A stretch of 64,000 bases of DNA from SZUA-584 sp040768905 (GCA_040768905.1 JAXGMA010000001.1:1736001-1800000), one strand, 5' to 3'; counted from the first letter of the stretch, positions 17,260 to 26,077 are shown. Made by a program: numbers and translations. Notes: generated by a model from the sequence alone, not told the origin.

Positions 17260-18372
17260 ATGCGTATCAACAACAACATTATGGCGATGAACACACATCG
17301 TCAGTACGCTGTGAACAACAGCAACGTGGCAAAATCAACAGAAAAGCTCTCTTCGGGCTTTCGCATCAACCGTGCAGGCGATGACGCCGCCGGCCTTGCG
17401 ATCTCCGAGAAGATGCGCGCACAGATCCGCGGCCTGCAGATGGCCTCAAAAAACAGCGAAGATGCGATCTCTCTCGTGCAGACCGCTGAAGGCGCTTTGA
17501 CAGAAACGCACGCGATACTACAGCGTATGCGCGAACTGTCCGTACAATCTGCTTCCGACACAAATGATGACGGTGTTGACCGTGCCGCTCTGCACGCAGA
17601 GTTCGCACAGCTCAAGTCGGAGATCGACGACATCGCCAACAAAACCACATTCAACGGCAAGGAACTGCTCAAAGGCACGTTCGGTGCAACCACCTCCGTT
17701 GATGCTGCTTCGGATATTGCGGTGGGGCTGCTCGGTGTCAGTGCCATCACTTTTGAAGGCTTCAGCGAAGGCGCTGCTCAGGAAATCACATTTACTGCCG
17801 ACGGCGCAACATATGAAGCAGTATTTGACGGTGTGACTTTGACAGGTATCGCCAATACTGACGGCGCAAAAACATTAAGCCTTGACTTTGGCGAAGGCCG
17901 CAAAGTTACCATCGAGCTTGTCGCATCGCATGCCACAGATGATCTTAATGGCCTTGTTCTGCAGTTCAGCGTCAGTGCAGGAACCAGTTCAATCCAGACT
18001 GGTGCCAATGAAGACGACAAGCTCAGTATCTCGATTTCAGACATGCGTTCTGCTGCGCTCGGCCTTTCGTCAAGCGTGATCAGTTCTCAGACCGATGCAG
18101 AAACAGCGATCACAACAGTCAATTCAGCCATCAACACTGTTTCTACCCAACGGGCCAACCTGGGTGCTTTGCAGAACAGGCTTGAGCACAAGATCAATAA
18201 CCTTGATACATCTGCCGAGAACCTGCAGGCAGCAGAAAGCCGTATCAGAGACCTCGATATGGCAAAAGAAATGACGACCTTCACACAGAACAGCATACTG
18301 GTGCAGGCCGCGACAGCGATGTTGGCTCAGGCCAATGCCGCGCCGCAAAATGTGCTCTCACTGCTCGGGTAA
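17260..18372 (+). CDS. hag: Flagellin (filament protein)
   Basis: 370-residue filament subunit and the only flagellin in the window. Conserved D0/D1 N-terminus MRINNNIMAMNTHRQYAVNN and GFRINRAGDDAAGLAISEKMR; variable, surface-exposed centre (about 140-265); conserved C-terminus with LGALQNRLEHKINNLDTSAENLQAAESRIRDLDMAKEM and terminal QANAAPQNVLSLLG. Transcribed alone and opposite to almost all other flagellar genes from a sigma-28 promoter; translation is probably held back by CsrA and released by FliW. Chaperone FliS is encoded at 39681. Confidence 0.97.
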   Translation: MRINNNIMAMNTHRQYAVNNSNVAKSTEKLSSGFRINRAGDDAAGLAISEKMRAQIRGLQMASKNSEDAISLVQTAEGALTETHAILQRMRELSVQSASDTNDDGVDRAALHAEFAQLKSEIDDIANKTTFNGKELLKGTFGATTSVDAASDIAVGLLGVSAITFEGFSEGAAQEITFTADGATYEAVFDGVTLTGIANTDGAKTLSLDFGEGRKVTIELVASHATDDLNGLVLQFSVSAGTSSIQTGANEDDKLSISISDMRSAALGLSSSVISSQTDAETAITTVNSAINTVSTQRANLGALQNRLEHKINNLDTSAENLQAAESRIRDLDMAKEMTTFTQNSILVQAATAMLAQANAAPQNVLSLLG

Positions 18373-18409
18373 ACTTAAGCCCACTCTAAGAGTATTGACT
18401 CTTTGTCTC

Positions 18410-18460
18410 AAAAAGCTGCCTTCCCTTTAAGGGCCGGCAGCTTTTTGCTGCTTTTTTTTT
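18410..18460 (+). terminator. Strong, probably bidirectional terminator between flagellin and csrA
   Basis: An 11-bp stem AAAAAGCTGCC/GGCAGCTTTTT (with inner CCCTTTAAGGG) is followed by a nine-T run at 18452-18460. Because the stem itself ends in A5/T5, it can also stop leftward transcripts coming from csrA. Confidence 0.88.
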
Positions 18461-18590
18461 GCTCAAAGATGCTGCGCCTTTAAAGCAATAAAGAATCCCA
18501 TGCAAACGTGCTGTCAACCATAAGGCGCAGTGACATAACGAGAGGATGTGGCATCAAACCTCCTGCTTGAGCCTCTTTCCAAACATAAGA

Positions 18591-18625
18591 TAAGGCCCTC
18601 ATGCAGACTGTGCATGAGAGCCTTA
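18591..18625. other. 15-bp inverted repeat downstream of csrA
   Basis: Arms TAAGGCCCTCATGCA and TGCATGAGAGCCTTA (one G-U equivalent) enclose a 5-base loop. On the plus strand a T7 run begins five bases later; on the minus strand, the direction of csrA, no T-run follows. The hairpin is flanked by the direct repeat TTGAGCCTCT at 18567-18576 and 18636-18645. It may protect the 3' end of the fliW-csrA transcript. Confidence 0.6.
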
Positions 18626-18643
18626 CCGCCTTTTTTTGAGCCT

Positions 18644-18850
18644 CTATGGGTTAAACGAAACAGCCGGCGTATTCGCCGCTGCACGGTTTAGATCCACAGT
18701 TTGTTCGAGCAGTTCCTTACGGAATATACGCATTTCCTTCGGAGCCTGAATACCGATGCGCACCCTATCACCGTCAATAGAAAGCACTTCAATCACGATA
18801 TCCCGGTCAAGGGTGATCCCTTCACCCGTTTTCCTGGACAGCACCAGCAT
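18644..18850 (-). CDS. csrA: Translational regulator CsrA
   Basis: 68-residue RNA-binding dimer. Family N-terminus MLVLSRKTGEGITLDRDIVIEVLSIDGDRVRIGIQAPKEMRIFRKEL is fully conserved, including the RNA-contacting L4/R6 region and R44-type arginine. Its main expected target is the flagellin leader. The start (AGGAGG eight bases upstream) lies 29 bases inside the end of fliW, so the pair is translationally linked. Confidence 0.96.
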   Translation of the reverse strand: MLVLSRKTGEGITLDRDIVIEVLSIDGDRVRIGIQAPKEMRIFRKELLEQTVDLNRAAANTPAVSFNP

Positions 18851-19307
18851 CCTGCTCTCCTCCTTTGCAAAGGCTCTTCATAATCGCCTCATAAACCGGC
18901 CAACGGACTGAAAGTGTTTTTGCATCGATGATGATCTGCTTGCCAAGGCCGCGCACCGCGTTGATGATGATGGGCGCAGCAAGATTCACAGTCATGTCCT
19001 CAATCTTCTCCGGGATCACCAAAACGTTCATCACCAAAAGGTCGTTCTGGCTTTCCACACAAAGCTCTTCCAGCTCGTTTTCCCTGATATCGATATAGTA
19101 ATCTTCCAAGATTTCAAATGACAAGATCACCGGCAGCGCGATATATTTGTTTTCCGTCGATTGCAGCCAGTATACCGGCTTTGTTTGCGGCACTTCAAGT
19201 ATGATAAAATGGTGAAGCTCCTCAAATCCCGGCAAACCCTGCGGAAAATTGATGAGCTTTGAGTCCTTTGTATCGAAAGAACCGAAACGGTCTGTTTCGA
19301 TGAGCAT
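18822..19307 (-). CDS. fliW: Flagellar assembly factor FliW (CsrA antagonist)
   Basis: 161-residue protein that binds either flagellin or CsrA: when flagellin is exported FliW is freed, sequesters CsrA and lets flagellin be translated. Recognisable by FPQGLPGFEELHHFIILE near the N-terminus and NLAAPIIINAVRGLGKQIIID near the C-terminus. The C-terminal tail (ending QDAGAVQENG) overlaps csrA and is slightly longer than usual. Confidence 0.95.
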   Translation of the reverse strand: MLIETDRFGSFDTKDSKLINFPQGLPGFEELHHFIILEVPQTKPVYWLQSTENKYIALPVILSFEILEDYYIDIRENELEELCVESQNDLLVMNVLVIPEKIEDMTVNLAAPIIINAVRGLGKQIIIDAKTLSVRWPVYEAIMKSLCKGGEQDAGAVQENG

Positions 19308-19333
19308 AAAAAGCCCTCCTTCTTATGGCCTTG

Positions 19334-20269
19334 CTAATTCAAAAAATTTACCAGAGACGGCTGAATGATTTGGGCGCCGATTTGCAGCGACGCCGTATAA
19401 ACGGCCTCAGCCATCTTGTAGTTCATGGTGACCTGCGCAAGATCAATATCCTCGATCTTCGACTGAAGCGCCGTATACATAAGAATATTTGTCTCAAACC
19501 TGTTCTGTATCAGCTCAAGCCGGCTGACGCGCCCGCCGATACTCGCAGCCACGGACAGCGTATTTGTTTGGCAGTTTTGCAGTTTTGTGATAAAAGCGCT
19601 GACCTCATGCGCCGGGGCATCTGCCATCAGCGCATCGTATAAGCCGTTCAGCACCGAATAAACATTGTTTCCACCCATGCCAAAAAGCTGCGTACCGGTC
19701 GTGGAAATGGACATACTTGCATCAAATCCGATTTCATACTCTATCGCTGCCTGGTCCTCGGCAATCAGTGCAGCGTCTTGAGCATCTGTTAAGTCAAGCC
19801 CGTTGTAGAGGATCCCGCCCGTACCATCCGCTAAAAACGGCGTTGAATTGACATTGTGCCCGCCGAAAATATATTTGTCGCCCGATTTCGTATTGCCGAT
19901 AGAAATCATATGGTCGCGGAGCTGGCCGATAAACTGTGCTGTGGCCTCCTTGTCTTCCGCCGACATGGTATCGCTCGCCATATTCACTGTTTTTTCGTAC
20001 GCCGCCTTGATCATCTCATTAAGTTCAAGGACGGAAGATTCCGTCTGCTCCAGCCATGTCAGCGCCTTTTCGACATTCTTTTTATACTGATCGCTCTTGT
20101 AAAGCTTGACGCGCGTCTGCATACCCGAAATCACACCGATGGGATCATCCGAGGGTTTGGTGATACGCTTGCCAGCGGCCAGCTGTTTTTGCAGCCTGCT
20201 TAACCCCGACAAGTTATTATTTAAGTTTTTTAAATAGCTGCCCAGCATCATGCCCGTTGTCACACGCAT
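19334..20269 (-). CDS. flgL: Hook-filament junction protein FlgL
   Basis: 311-residue junction protein (HAP3) between FlgK and the filament. Flagellin-like N-terminus MRVTTGMMLGSYLKNLNNNL with LAAGKRITKPSDDPIG and C-terminal helix ending QPSLVNFLN. Follows flgK with a 13-base gap. Secreted through the flagellar export gate, with FlgN as chaperone. Confidence 0.94.
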   Translation of the reverse strand: MRVTTGMMLGSYLKNLNNNLSGLSRLQKQLAAGKRITKPSDDPIGVISGMQTRVKLYKSDQYKKNVEKALTWLEQTESSVLELNEMIKAAYEKTVNMASDTMSAEDKEATAQFIGQLRDHMISIGNTKSGDKYIFGGHNVNSTPFLADGTGGILYNGLDLTDAQDAALIAEDQAAIEYEIGFDASMSISTTGTQLFGMGGNNVYSVLNGLYDALMADAPAHEVSAFITKLQNCQTNTLSVAASIGGRVSRLELIQNRFETNILMYTALQSKIEDIDLAQVTMNYKMAEAVYTASLQIGAQIIQPSLVNFLN

Positions 20270-20282
20270 CTTTGTTCCTCCT

Positions 20283-21779
20283 CTATCTGCCTACTATGCC
20301 CGTCCTGCTGATCAGCACATCGATCGCCTCATCAAGCGCGGTCAAAACCCGCGACGCAGCCGCATAGGCATGCTGGAACGTCATCATCTGCACCATTTCC
20401 TCATCAAGCGAAACGCCTGATATCGACTGCCGCCTGTCTTCGAGATTTTCAGCTAGGACGCCTTGGCTGTATGCCCTTTTTTCTGACATCGCGCTTTCAA
20501 TCGCGATCTCGACCACCGTGCTTTTCAAAAAGTTTTCAAAATTTCCCACAACGGGAACATTCATAGCTATGGTCAGCCGCATCATCGCAAGCGCATTTTC
20601 ATTATTTCCTTCATGTGTATTGGGCGCGCTAAAGTCAATAGGCACACTTGAAGCTGCGATGTTGTTGACGTTGGCAAGTATTTGCGCCGAAAGCGCAAGT
20701 GTTCCCGCGGTGATGTCCCCATAGCCGCCCGCGGGCACATCAAAGAAGTTGATGCCCGTCTGCGAAACCTGCGAGCCGTAAGGCCGCGTATATCCAGCGC
20801 TGTGTACATTGTTGAATGCTTCTGCAATGCCTTGTGCCAACGTGTTAAGGCTTGTCAGAATGTACGGTATACCCATGCTGTCCGGCGCATTGCCGTCGCG
20901 CAGCACCTGAATAGCCTTTAACTTTCCGTTGCTGTAAGAAAACGGCGTCGCCGTACCTGCATAATAAATCTCGTAAAAACCTGCCGTTCCGGAAACCTCA
21001 CCGGTCAGCACAGGCTGTGTTTCCAGCAGCGTCGGCGTCGTATGATTGACAAGCACAGCACCGTCACAGCTGACGACAAGATAACCTTGAGAATTCACTT
21101 CGTATGTGATATTGATAAGCCCGGAAAGTTTATCAAGCAGCACATTGCGAACATCGCGAAGGTCGTTTGCCTGCTGGCCTGAGAGCTCATAGGCAAAAAT
21201 CTGCTGGTTATACCCGGCGATATTTGTCAATAAGTCATTGATCTCGCTGACAGCCGCTTTCATGGATTCATTGTATGTGCTTTGCAGATCCGTCAGGCTG
21301 GTGTAATAGTGCCCGAATGACTCTGTCATCTTCAGTGCGTTCTGCTGCACATTGGTACGGATCTCAGCATTGACAGGATCAACAGAAAGTTCACTCAGGC
21401 TTTTAAAAAAATCCGCCATGGCTGCCGAAATACTTGCATCCGAGAGCTCATTGAGAATCGTTTCCACATACCCAAGTTCCTCCGCGCGCGTACCCCAGTA
21501 CCCAAGCGCGCTGTTTTCCTTCCGGATCTGCCTGTCGATAAAATCGCTGCGGATCTGGTCTACCAGTCTTACCTCAACACCGCCGCCGATGCTTGCTTTA
21601 TTGAGCATCGCAATATGTGCCGCTTTGCCGCTCGGCTCGATAGACGCCTGAACGAGGCGCTGGCGCGTATAGCCTTTGGTATTGGCATTGGCGATATTAT
21701 GTCCCGTGAGGCTGATGGCGCGCTGATTCACAGAAAGCGCCGTTTTTGCGATCTCCAGCCCGTAAAATAAACTTGACAT
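20283..21779 (-). CDS. flgK: Hook-filament junction protein FlgK
   Basis: 498-residue junction protein (HAP1). N-terminus FYGLEIAKTALSVNQRAISLTGHNIANANTKGYTRQR and C-terminus GVSLDEEMVQMMTFQHAYAAASRVLTALDEAIDVLI are diagnostic. Normal length. Sits in the late-gene order flgM-flgN-flgK-flgL-fliW-csrA shared with Bacillus. Confidence 0.95.
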   Translation of the reverse strand: MSSLFYGLEIAKTALSVNQRAISLTGHNIANANTKGYTRQRLVQASIEPSGKAAHIAMLNKASIGGGVEVRLVDQIRSDFIDRQIRKENSALGYWGTRAEELGYVETILNELSDASISAAMADFFKSLSELSVDPVNAEIRTNVQQNALKMTESFGHYYTSLTDLQSTYNESMKAAVSEINDLLTNIAGYNQQIFAYELSGQQANDLRDVRNVLLDKLSGLINITYEVNSQGYLVVSCDGAVLVNHTTPTLLETQPVLTGEVSGTAGFYEIYYAGTATPFSYSNGKLKAIQVLRDGNAPDSMGIPYILTSLNTLAQGIAEAFNNVHSAGYTRPYGSQVSQTGINFFDVPAGGYGDITAGTLALSAQILANVNNIAASSVPIDFSAPNTHEGNNENALAMMRLTIAMNVPVVGNFENFLKSTVVEIAIESAMSEKRAYSQGVLAENLEDRRQSISGVSLDEEMVQMMTFQHAYAAASRVLTALDEAIDVLISRTGIVGR

Positions 21780-21791
21780 TGTTTTGTTCCT

Positions 21792-22298
21792 TCAGACAGT
21801 TTGATTCAGCAGCAAATGGCTGCCTTCGTGCCTGTCATTCACCGTGCCGGTTTGCGAATACGTACCCAAAGTCAAATTGATCTGTCCCCTCAGAAGATTC
21901 ACACAAAAATCCGAATATGCCAAGTGCGTATCGATGAGCCCTTTGTTGACAAGATTAAGGTTCGAGAGCTCAAAGAGCACACGCGCGAGTTCTTCTCTTA
22001 AGCAGATAAACACGTCTTGCCTTTCATCCCGCAGCACTTCAATGATATGCTCCATGCGCAGCGTTTCTTCCGGCATGTGACACAATGCCGCAATCTGGCC
22101 CATATGACCTTCCCGCCGGGTCTCAAGCTCCTTGATCTTTTCGATACTTGCCCATTCTTTTATCACGATGCGGTCAAGCCCTGCCAGATCATTCTTTATC
22201 AATACTTGTTTTTTTTCTTTGGCAAGCGCAAAAATCTGCTTGTATTCTTTTATCTCCTGCTCCAAGATCGTTTGAAGAGCCGTGATCAGCCTGTCCAT
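21792..22298 (-). CDS. flgN: FlgN-family export chaperone
   Basis: 168-residue helical cytoplasmic chaperone for FlgK and FlgL. Fits the FlgN/YvyG family by helical content (LITALQTILEQEIKEYKQIFALAKEKKQVLIKNDLAGL) and by position just before flgK. Start ATG 22298 has AAGGGGGG seven bases upstream; an in-frame TTG six codons earlier lies over that site. Confidence 0.85.
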   Translation of the reverse strand: MDRLITALQTILEQEIKEYKQIFALAKEKKQVLIKNDLAGLDRIVIKEWASIEKIKELETRREGHMGQIAALCHMPEETLRMEHIIEVLRDERQDVFICLREELARVLFELSNLNLVNKGLIDTHLAYSDFCVNLLRGQINLTLGTYSQTGTVNDRHEGSHLLLNQTV

Positions 22299-22322
22299 AA
22301 GAGAGCCCCCCTTCAAGGTTCA

Positions 22323-22598
22323 TCAAATACCCAGAATCTTTTCTGCCACCTTGCTCCCGGGTACATGGTATGTGTTGTTTTTGATCTGCTCCGCCACCTC
22401 GTTGATACGCGCGATTTTTTCCTGGCTTTGCGTATCCATGGTTTTTAGCGCCTCCTTGAGCGCCGATGAAAACAATTTTGCCCCTTCCGTTAAAACAGTT
22501 CTGTCAGTGCCTGGCGCAGCAACAGCTTCGGTTTTGACCGTACGTACATGTACATACTGATTGAACAGTTCTTTTGGGGGAATCGAATTGATTCTCAC
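22323..22598 (-). CDS. flgM: Anti-sigma-28 factor FlgM
   Basis: 91-residue protein that holds sigma-28 inactive until it is exported through the finished hook. C-terminal sigma-binding helices contain RINEVAEQIKNNTYHVPGSKVAEKIL, the family hallmark; N-terminus is unstructured. Starts at GTG (22598) with GAGGTGAT upstream. Located at the head of the flgN-flgK-flgL run. Confidence 0.9.
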   Translation of the reverse strand: MRINSIPPKELFNQYVHVRTVKTEAVAAPGTDRTVLTEGAKLFSSALKEALKTMDTQSQEKIARINEVAEQIKNNTYHVPGSKVAEKILGI

Positions 22599-22628
22599 AT
22601 TAAATCACCTCATAAAAATATATAAACT

Positions 22629-23036
22629 TTATCTGTCATAGTAATCAACATGCATTTTCCCCAAACCTTTTCGCTCTTTCACCTTTTTCGCAGAGGGGGG
22701 GACATAAGCGCTTTTAAGCTCATGTTCGAGTCTTCTGCTGCATGCAGCGCAAAGACGTCCCGTCGATATGGATCGGCCGCACTGTTCGCATAACAGCAAA
22801 CCGTTATTCTCGTCTATGGTCAGGCGGCCTTCTTTGAGAAAATCGAGTATCACTTTTTCAGGAACGCCTGTTTTCTGAGATATCTCAACCACATTTGCCG
22901 CAGGGTTTTCGTATAAATAGTTTTTTATTTTTTCAAAGGCTGCTTCTGTCTCTTCCAGGCATTCCGTACAAAATACTGAATGGGCTGATTGGAACAGTTT
23001 GCGGCACTGCCTGCATTGCCTGACCTGTGAATCCAT
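22629..23036 (-). CDS. YvyF-like flagellar operon protein with zinc-ribbon-type cysteines
   Basis: 135-residue protein of the family located just before flgM in Bacillota. Two pairs of cysteines at the N-terminus (CRQC and CTEC) and two more (CEQC and CAAC) suggest two treble-clef or ribbon metal sites; between them a winged or MerR-like helix segment NVVEISQKTGVPEKVILDFLKEGRL. A regulatory role is presumed in the literature for YvyF, but is not established. Confidence 0.8.
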   Translation of the reverse strand: MDSQVRQCRQCRKLFQSAHSVFCTECLEETEAAFEKIKNYLYENPAANVVEISQKTGVPEKVILDFLKEGRLTIDENNGLLLCEQCGRSISTGRLCAACSRRLEHELKSAYVPPSAKKVKERKGLGKMHVDYYDR

Positions 23037-23054
23037 GATGAACGCCCCCCAGTG

Positions 23055-23810
23055 CTAAACGCGCAGGTTGTTTGCAGAGTTTGCCATCTGATCCCAAAGG
23101 CTCACGGCTCTCCCTGCTAGAGAAAAAGCACGCTGTGCACGGATCAGCTGTGTCAACTCCACCGCAAGATCCACATTTGAATTTTCCAGAGCACCCTGTA
23201 TGACGCTTGCCTGCGATGCTGCGGGTTCGCCCGATACTTCTGTTTCAATATAGCATCCTTGTCCCTGTGCCGACAAGCCGGCTTTGTTAGCAAAATCCAC
23301 AATACGCAGCGCAGCTATCGTTTCCCCGCCCAATGTCATGACACCTTGCGTACTAAAAGAAATCTCTGATGCATGATGAGGCAGACCAATGCGGTTGCCC
23401 TGCGTATCAAGCACATAGCAGCCCTGTGCCGTCACGAGATAATTGCCGTCCGCTTCGCTGGAAACGTCAAAATTCCCGCTGCGTGTGTACATCATCGTTC
23501 CCGTGCTGTCCAATACTGTGAAAAAACCGTCTCCGTCAAGATACAAATCAAGCGGATTTCCCGTATTGACTGGCGTTCCTCCTGAAAAATTGCGCGTTGT
23601 CGCGGAGATAAGCACCCCGGTCCCCTGTTTGAGATTTTCCGTGCTTGTGACGTTTGCCGGGTTGATCATCTGAGTATACAGCGCATCTTTAAAATCCACG
23701 CGCTGGCTTTTAAAACCTGCGGTGTTCACATTCGCTATGTTATTGGCTATTGTGTCGACGCGCTGCTGCTGCATTTTGAGGCCCAGCCCGGCCGCATACA
23801 ATATCTGCAT
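23055..23810 (-). CDS. flgG: Flagellar basal-body rod protein, FlgG/FlhP type
   Basis: 251-residue distal-rod protein. N-terminus LYAAGLGLKMQQQRVDTIANNIANVNTAGFKSQRVDF and C-terminus GALENSNVDLAVELTQLIRAQRAFSLAGRAVSLWDQMANSANNLR fit the FlgG/FlgF family. Second gene of a two-gene rod unit; starts two bases after the preceding stop. By synteny it corresponds to Bacillus flhP. Confidence 0.85.
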   Translation of the reverse strand: MQILYAAGLGLKMQQQRVDTIANNIANVNTAGFKSQRVDFKDALYTQMINPANVTSTENLKQGTGVLISATTRNFSGGTPVNTGNPLDLYLDGDGFFTVLDSTGTMMYTRSGNFDVSSEADGNYLVTAQGCYVLDTQGNRIGLPHHASEISFSTQGVMTLGGETIAALRIVDFANKAGLSAQGQGCYIETEVSGEPAASQASVIQGALENSNVDLAVELTQLIRAQRAFSLAGRAVSLWDQMANSANNLRV

Positions 23811-23811
23811 G

Positions 23812-24558
23812 TCATATCCTTCCCACTTCGTTCACCGTTTTGCTCAATGACTCGTCTATCATTTTAAGAATACGCTGATTAAGCTCAAAATGCCTGCCGT
23901 ATTCAACCAGGCTCACGATCTCATCCGCCATATTGACGTTTGAATTTTCCAGATACCCCTGGCGGGCCTTGACTTCCGTCGCTTCGCTTGCGGCCTGTGT
24001 GGCAGCGTACATATTGTCTCCCGTCTTGCGCAATGTGGAAAGATCGTCAAACGTGACAATCTTAAGCCTGCTCGCGCTTACGCCGTCGATCGTGACATTG
24101 CCCTGTATATCAATTGTAAACGCACCGTCTCCGACATAAATGCTCCCGTTTACGCCGGAAACAAAATGCCCGTCGGCCGTTGTCAGGTAACCTCCGCGTG
24201 CCACTGAAAAGCTGCCGTCGCGCGTATATCTTGCGCCCTGCGGTGTATCTATCACAAAAAAGCCCTCCCCTTCGAGCGCCACATCGGTCATGCGTGAGGT
24301 TTCCTCAAGCCCTCCCTGCGAAAACACGGTCACGACCTGGTCTGCATGGATGCCCGTATTTTGATGCCCTATCGGATGCGCCCTTTTGGGTTTTGACGAC
24401 TTCGTGCTCTGTATCAGCAAATCCTGAAAACAGCGCGATACAACTGTATCTTTTTTGTATCCGGCGGTGTCGATATTGGTCATGTTGTTCGTCAGGACAC
24501 CCATTTTTTCGCGCTGCGCCAGCATACCGCTGCTGGCAATGTAAAAGCTTCTGAGCAT
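23812..24558 (-). CDS. flgF: Flagellar basal-body rod protein, FlgF/FlhO type
   Basis: 248-residue rod protein with N-terminus FYIASSGMLAQREKMGVLTNNMTNIDTAGYKKDTVV and C-terminus GYLENSNVNMADEIVSLVEYGRHFELNQRILKMIDESLSKTVNEVGRI. Corresponds by order to Bacillus flhO. F/G assignment between this gene and the next rests on order only. A sigma-28-like promoter lies immediately upstream. Confidence 0.84.
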   Translation of the reverse strand: MLRSFYIASSGMLAQREKMGVLTNNMTNIDTAGYKKDTVVSRCFQDLLIQSTKSSKPKRAHPIGHQNTGIHADQVVTVFSQGGLEETSRMTDVALEGEGFFVIDTPQGARYTRDGSFSVARGGYLTTADGHFVSGVNGSIYVGDGAFTIDIQGNVTIDGVSASRLKIVTFDDLSTLRKTGDNMYAATQAASEATEVKARQGYLENSNVNMADEIVSLVEYGRHFELNQRILKMIDESLSKTVNEVGRI

Positions 24559-24576
24559 GGAATCACCTCATATTGT

Positions 24577-24604
24577 TTATCGGTATAACCTGTCTTACAC
24601 TTTA
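24577..24604 (-). promoter_or_regulatory. Possible sigma-28 promoter upstream of the flgF/flgG-type genes
   Basis: On the minus strand TAAA (24601-24604), a 16-base spacer and ACCGATAA (24577-24584), one base from the flagellin -10 element and one base longer in spacing. It would drive flgF through csrA, the late-gene group. Confidence 0.6.
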
Positions 24605-24646
24605 GGCTTTTGTCCGGCCGGCAAAGGCTTAATAGCAAATCCTTGT

Positions 24647-25279
24647 TCAATACGTTTTTATTAGGTTCATCGCGAGCGTGACCTCTCTCACCGATATGCC
24701 AAGATGCTGCGCGATTTCACTGCTGCAATAGCCATGTTTTGACAGCTCCATCACCTTTTCGCTTACTTTCGTAGGCACTGCGTCATCGTCCCGTTTCTCA
24801 ACGATATGCAGATACGGCACAGGTGCCTTTTTTTCTTCAAGAGCGGTGGCGCTTTCTTCCGCTTCGCGTAAGTCTTGTAAATGCGCCGAAGCCTTGTAAG
24901 CGGCGTGGACCGCCGTGCTTGCACGCGAAATGGCCTGCGGTGTTGGCGCGGGCGCCATTTGGGTTTCAATCGCTCCGGGGTCGTTTTTCTGCTGATTCTT
25001 GCCAACCGTGCAGGCAACCTGTTCAATCATGGTTGCGATCTTTGCTTTGCTGCATTCCGTATCTGCACGCGCCTCTTCAACATATTCCTCAAAACCCGCA
25101 AGCAGGTCTTCAATGTTCTGGTACAGATGAAAAAGCTTTTGTTCTTTTTCATAGCTACTCTTCTCGCCCTCTTTATGTTTTTTCCCCTGTTTATGCGAGA
25201 ACATTCTGCACGCAAACCAAAGGACTGCGCAAACAAGGATAAACACATAGGCGGCAAAAGCATAATACGTGATGTCCAT
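24647..25279 (-). CDS. SwrB/YlxL-like membrane protein with C-terminal HTH (DUF6115)
   Basis: 210-residue protein. One N-terminal transmembrane helix (about 7-24), a charged coiled-coil, a Pro/Ala linker, and a C-terminal helix-turn-helix-like segment KVMELSKHGYCSSEIAQHLGISVREVTLAMNLI. The position just after the sigma-28 gene is that of swrB (ylxL) in Bacillus, which promotes assembly of the export gate. Function by synteny and architecture only. Confidence 0.72.
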   Translation of the reverse strand: MDITYYAFAAYVFILVCAVLWFACRMFSHKQGKKHKEGEKSSYEKEQKLFHLYQNIEDLLAGFEEYVEEARADTECSKAKIATMIEQVACTVGKNQQKNDPGAIETQMAPAPTPQAISRASTAVHAAYKASAHLQDLREAEESATALEEKKAPVPYLHIVEKRDDDAVPTKVSEKVMELSKHGYCSSEIAQHLGISVREVTLAMNLIKTY

Positions 25280-25306
25280 GATGTGACCTCTTCTTTAAAT
25301 GATTAT

Positions 25307-26077
25307 TTATCTTGCAGCGGCAGCTTCATAAAGACCTGCAAACTGCAGTTTGTTACGCATTTTTAAGACCGCTTTTGAATGTATCTGCGAAACACGCGAT
25401 TCAGACACGCCGATGACTGATGCGATCTCTTTGAGTGTCATTTCCTCATAGTAATAAAGCGTGATCACCAGTTTTTCCTTCTCGGGAAGATTGTCGATCA
25501 AATCGCCAAGCACCCTCACCATCTCCCGGCTCTCCACTTCTTCCTCAAGTGAGGCGTTCTGGCTGCTCAGACCCTGCTCCCAAACGGCATCGTTTTGCAC
25601 CAATTCTTCAAAGTGGATAATGTTGAACATCTGGGATTTGCCAAGCGTATTGAGCAGCTCCTCTTCATCCATACCAAGGTAGTCTGCCACTTCTTTATCG
25701 GACGGCGGGCGGTACAGCTTGTTTTCCAAGTCGTAATACGCGTTGCTGATGGCTTTGATCTTTCGCCGCAGGCTTGAAGGCGCCCAGTCCTGTTTGCGGA
25801 TATTGTCGATGATTTCGCCTCTGATGCGCATGGCGGCATAGTATTCAAACTTGACATCGCGTTTTGTATCAAATTTCTCGATCGCATCCATCAGCCCGAG
25901 AATACCGCAGCTTAGCATATCATCAAAATTGCTGTATGCTTTATAAGTCGGCATCAGCCGCAGCACTATGTTTTTGACCTGAGGAAGATAGTGCAGCACA
26001 AGTGCGTTTTTGTGTTCAAGGGACCTGTCAACAGAATAGGCCGCCCAAATTTTTGATACATCTTGACTAGTATTCAT
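25307..26077 (-). CDS. fliA: RNA polymerase sigma-28 factor (SigD/FliA/WhiG family)
   Basis: 256-residue alternative sigma factor for late flagellar genes. Region 2 with YSNFDDMLSCGILGLMDAIEKFD and KFEYYAAMRIRGEIIDNIRKQDW; region 3 with RPPSDKEVADYLGM; region 4 with LPEKEKLVITLYYYEEMTLKEIASVIGVSESRVSQIHSKAVLKMR. An upstream extension was rejected: ATG 26077 follows the PilZ gene stop by four bases. Directly antagonised by FlgM (22323-22598) and matched by the flagellin promoter. Confidence 0.95.
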   Translation of the reverse strand: MNTSQDVSKIWAAYSVDRSLEHKNALVLHYLPQVKNIVLRLMPTYKAYSNFDDMLSCGILGLMDAIEKFDTKRDVKFEYYAAMRIRGEIIDNIRKQDWAPSSLRRKIKAISNAYYDLENKLYRPPSDKEVADYLGMDEEELLNTLGKSQMFNIIHFEELVQNDAVWEQGLSSQNASLEEEVESREMVRVLGDLIDNLPEKEKLVITLYYYEEMTLKEIASVIGVSESRVSQIHSKAVLKMRNKLQFAGLYEAAAAR

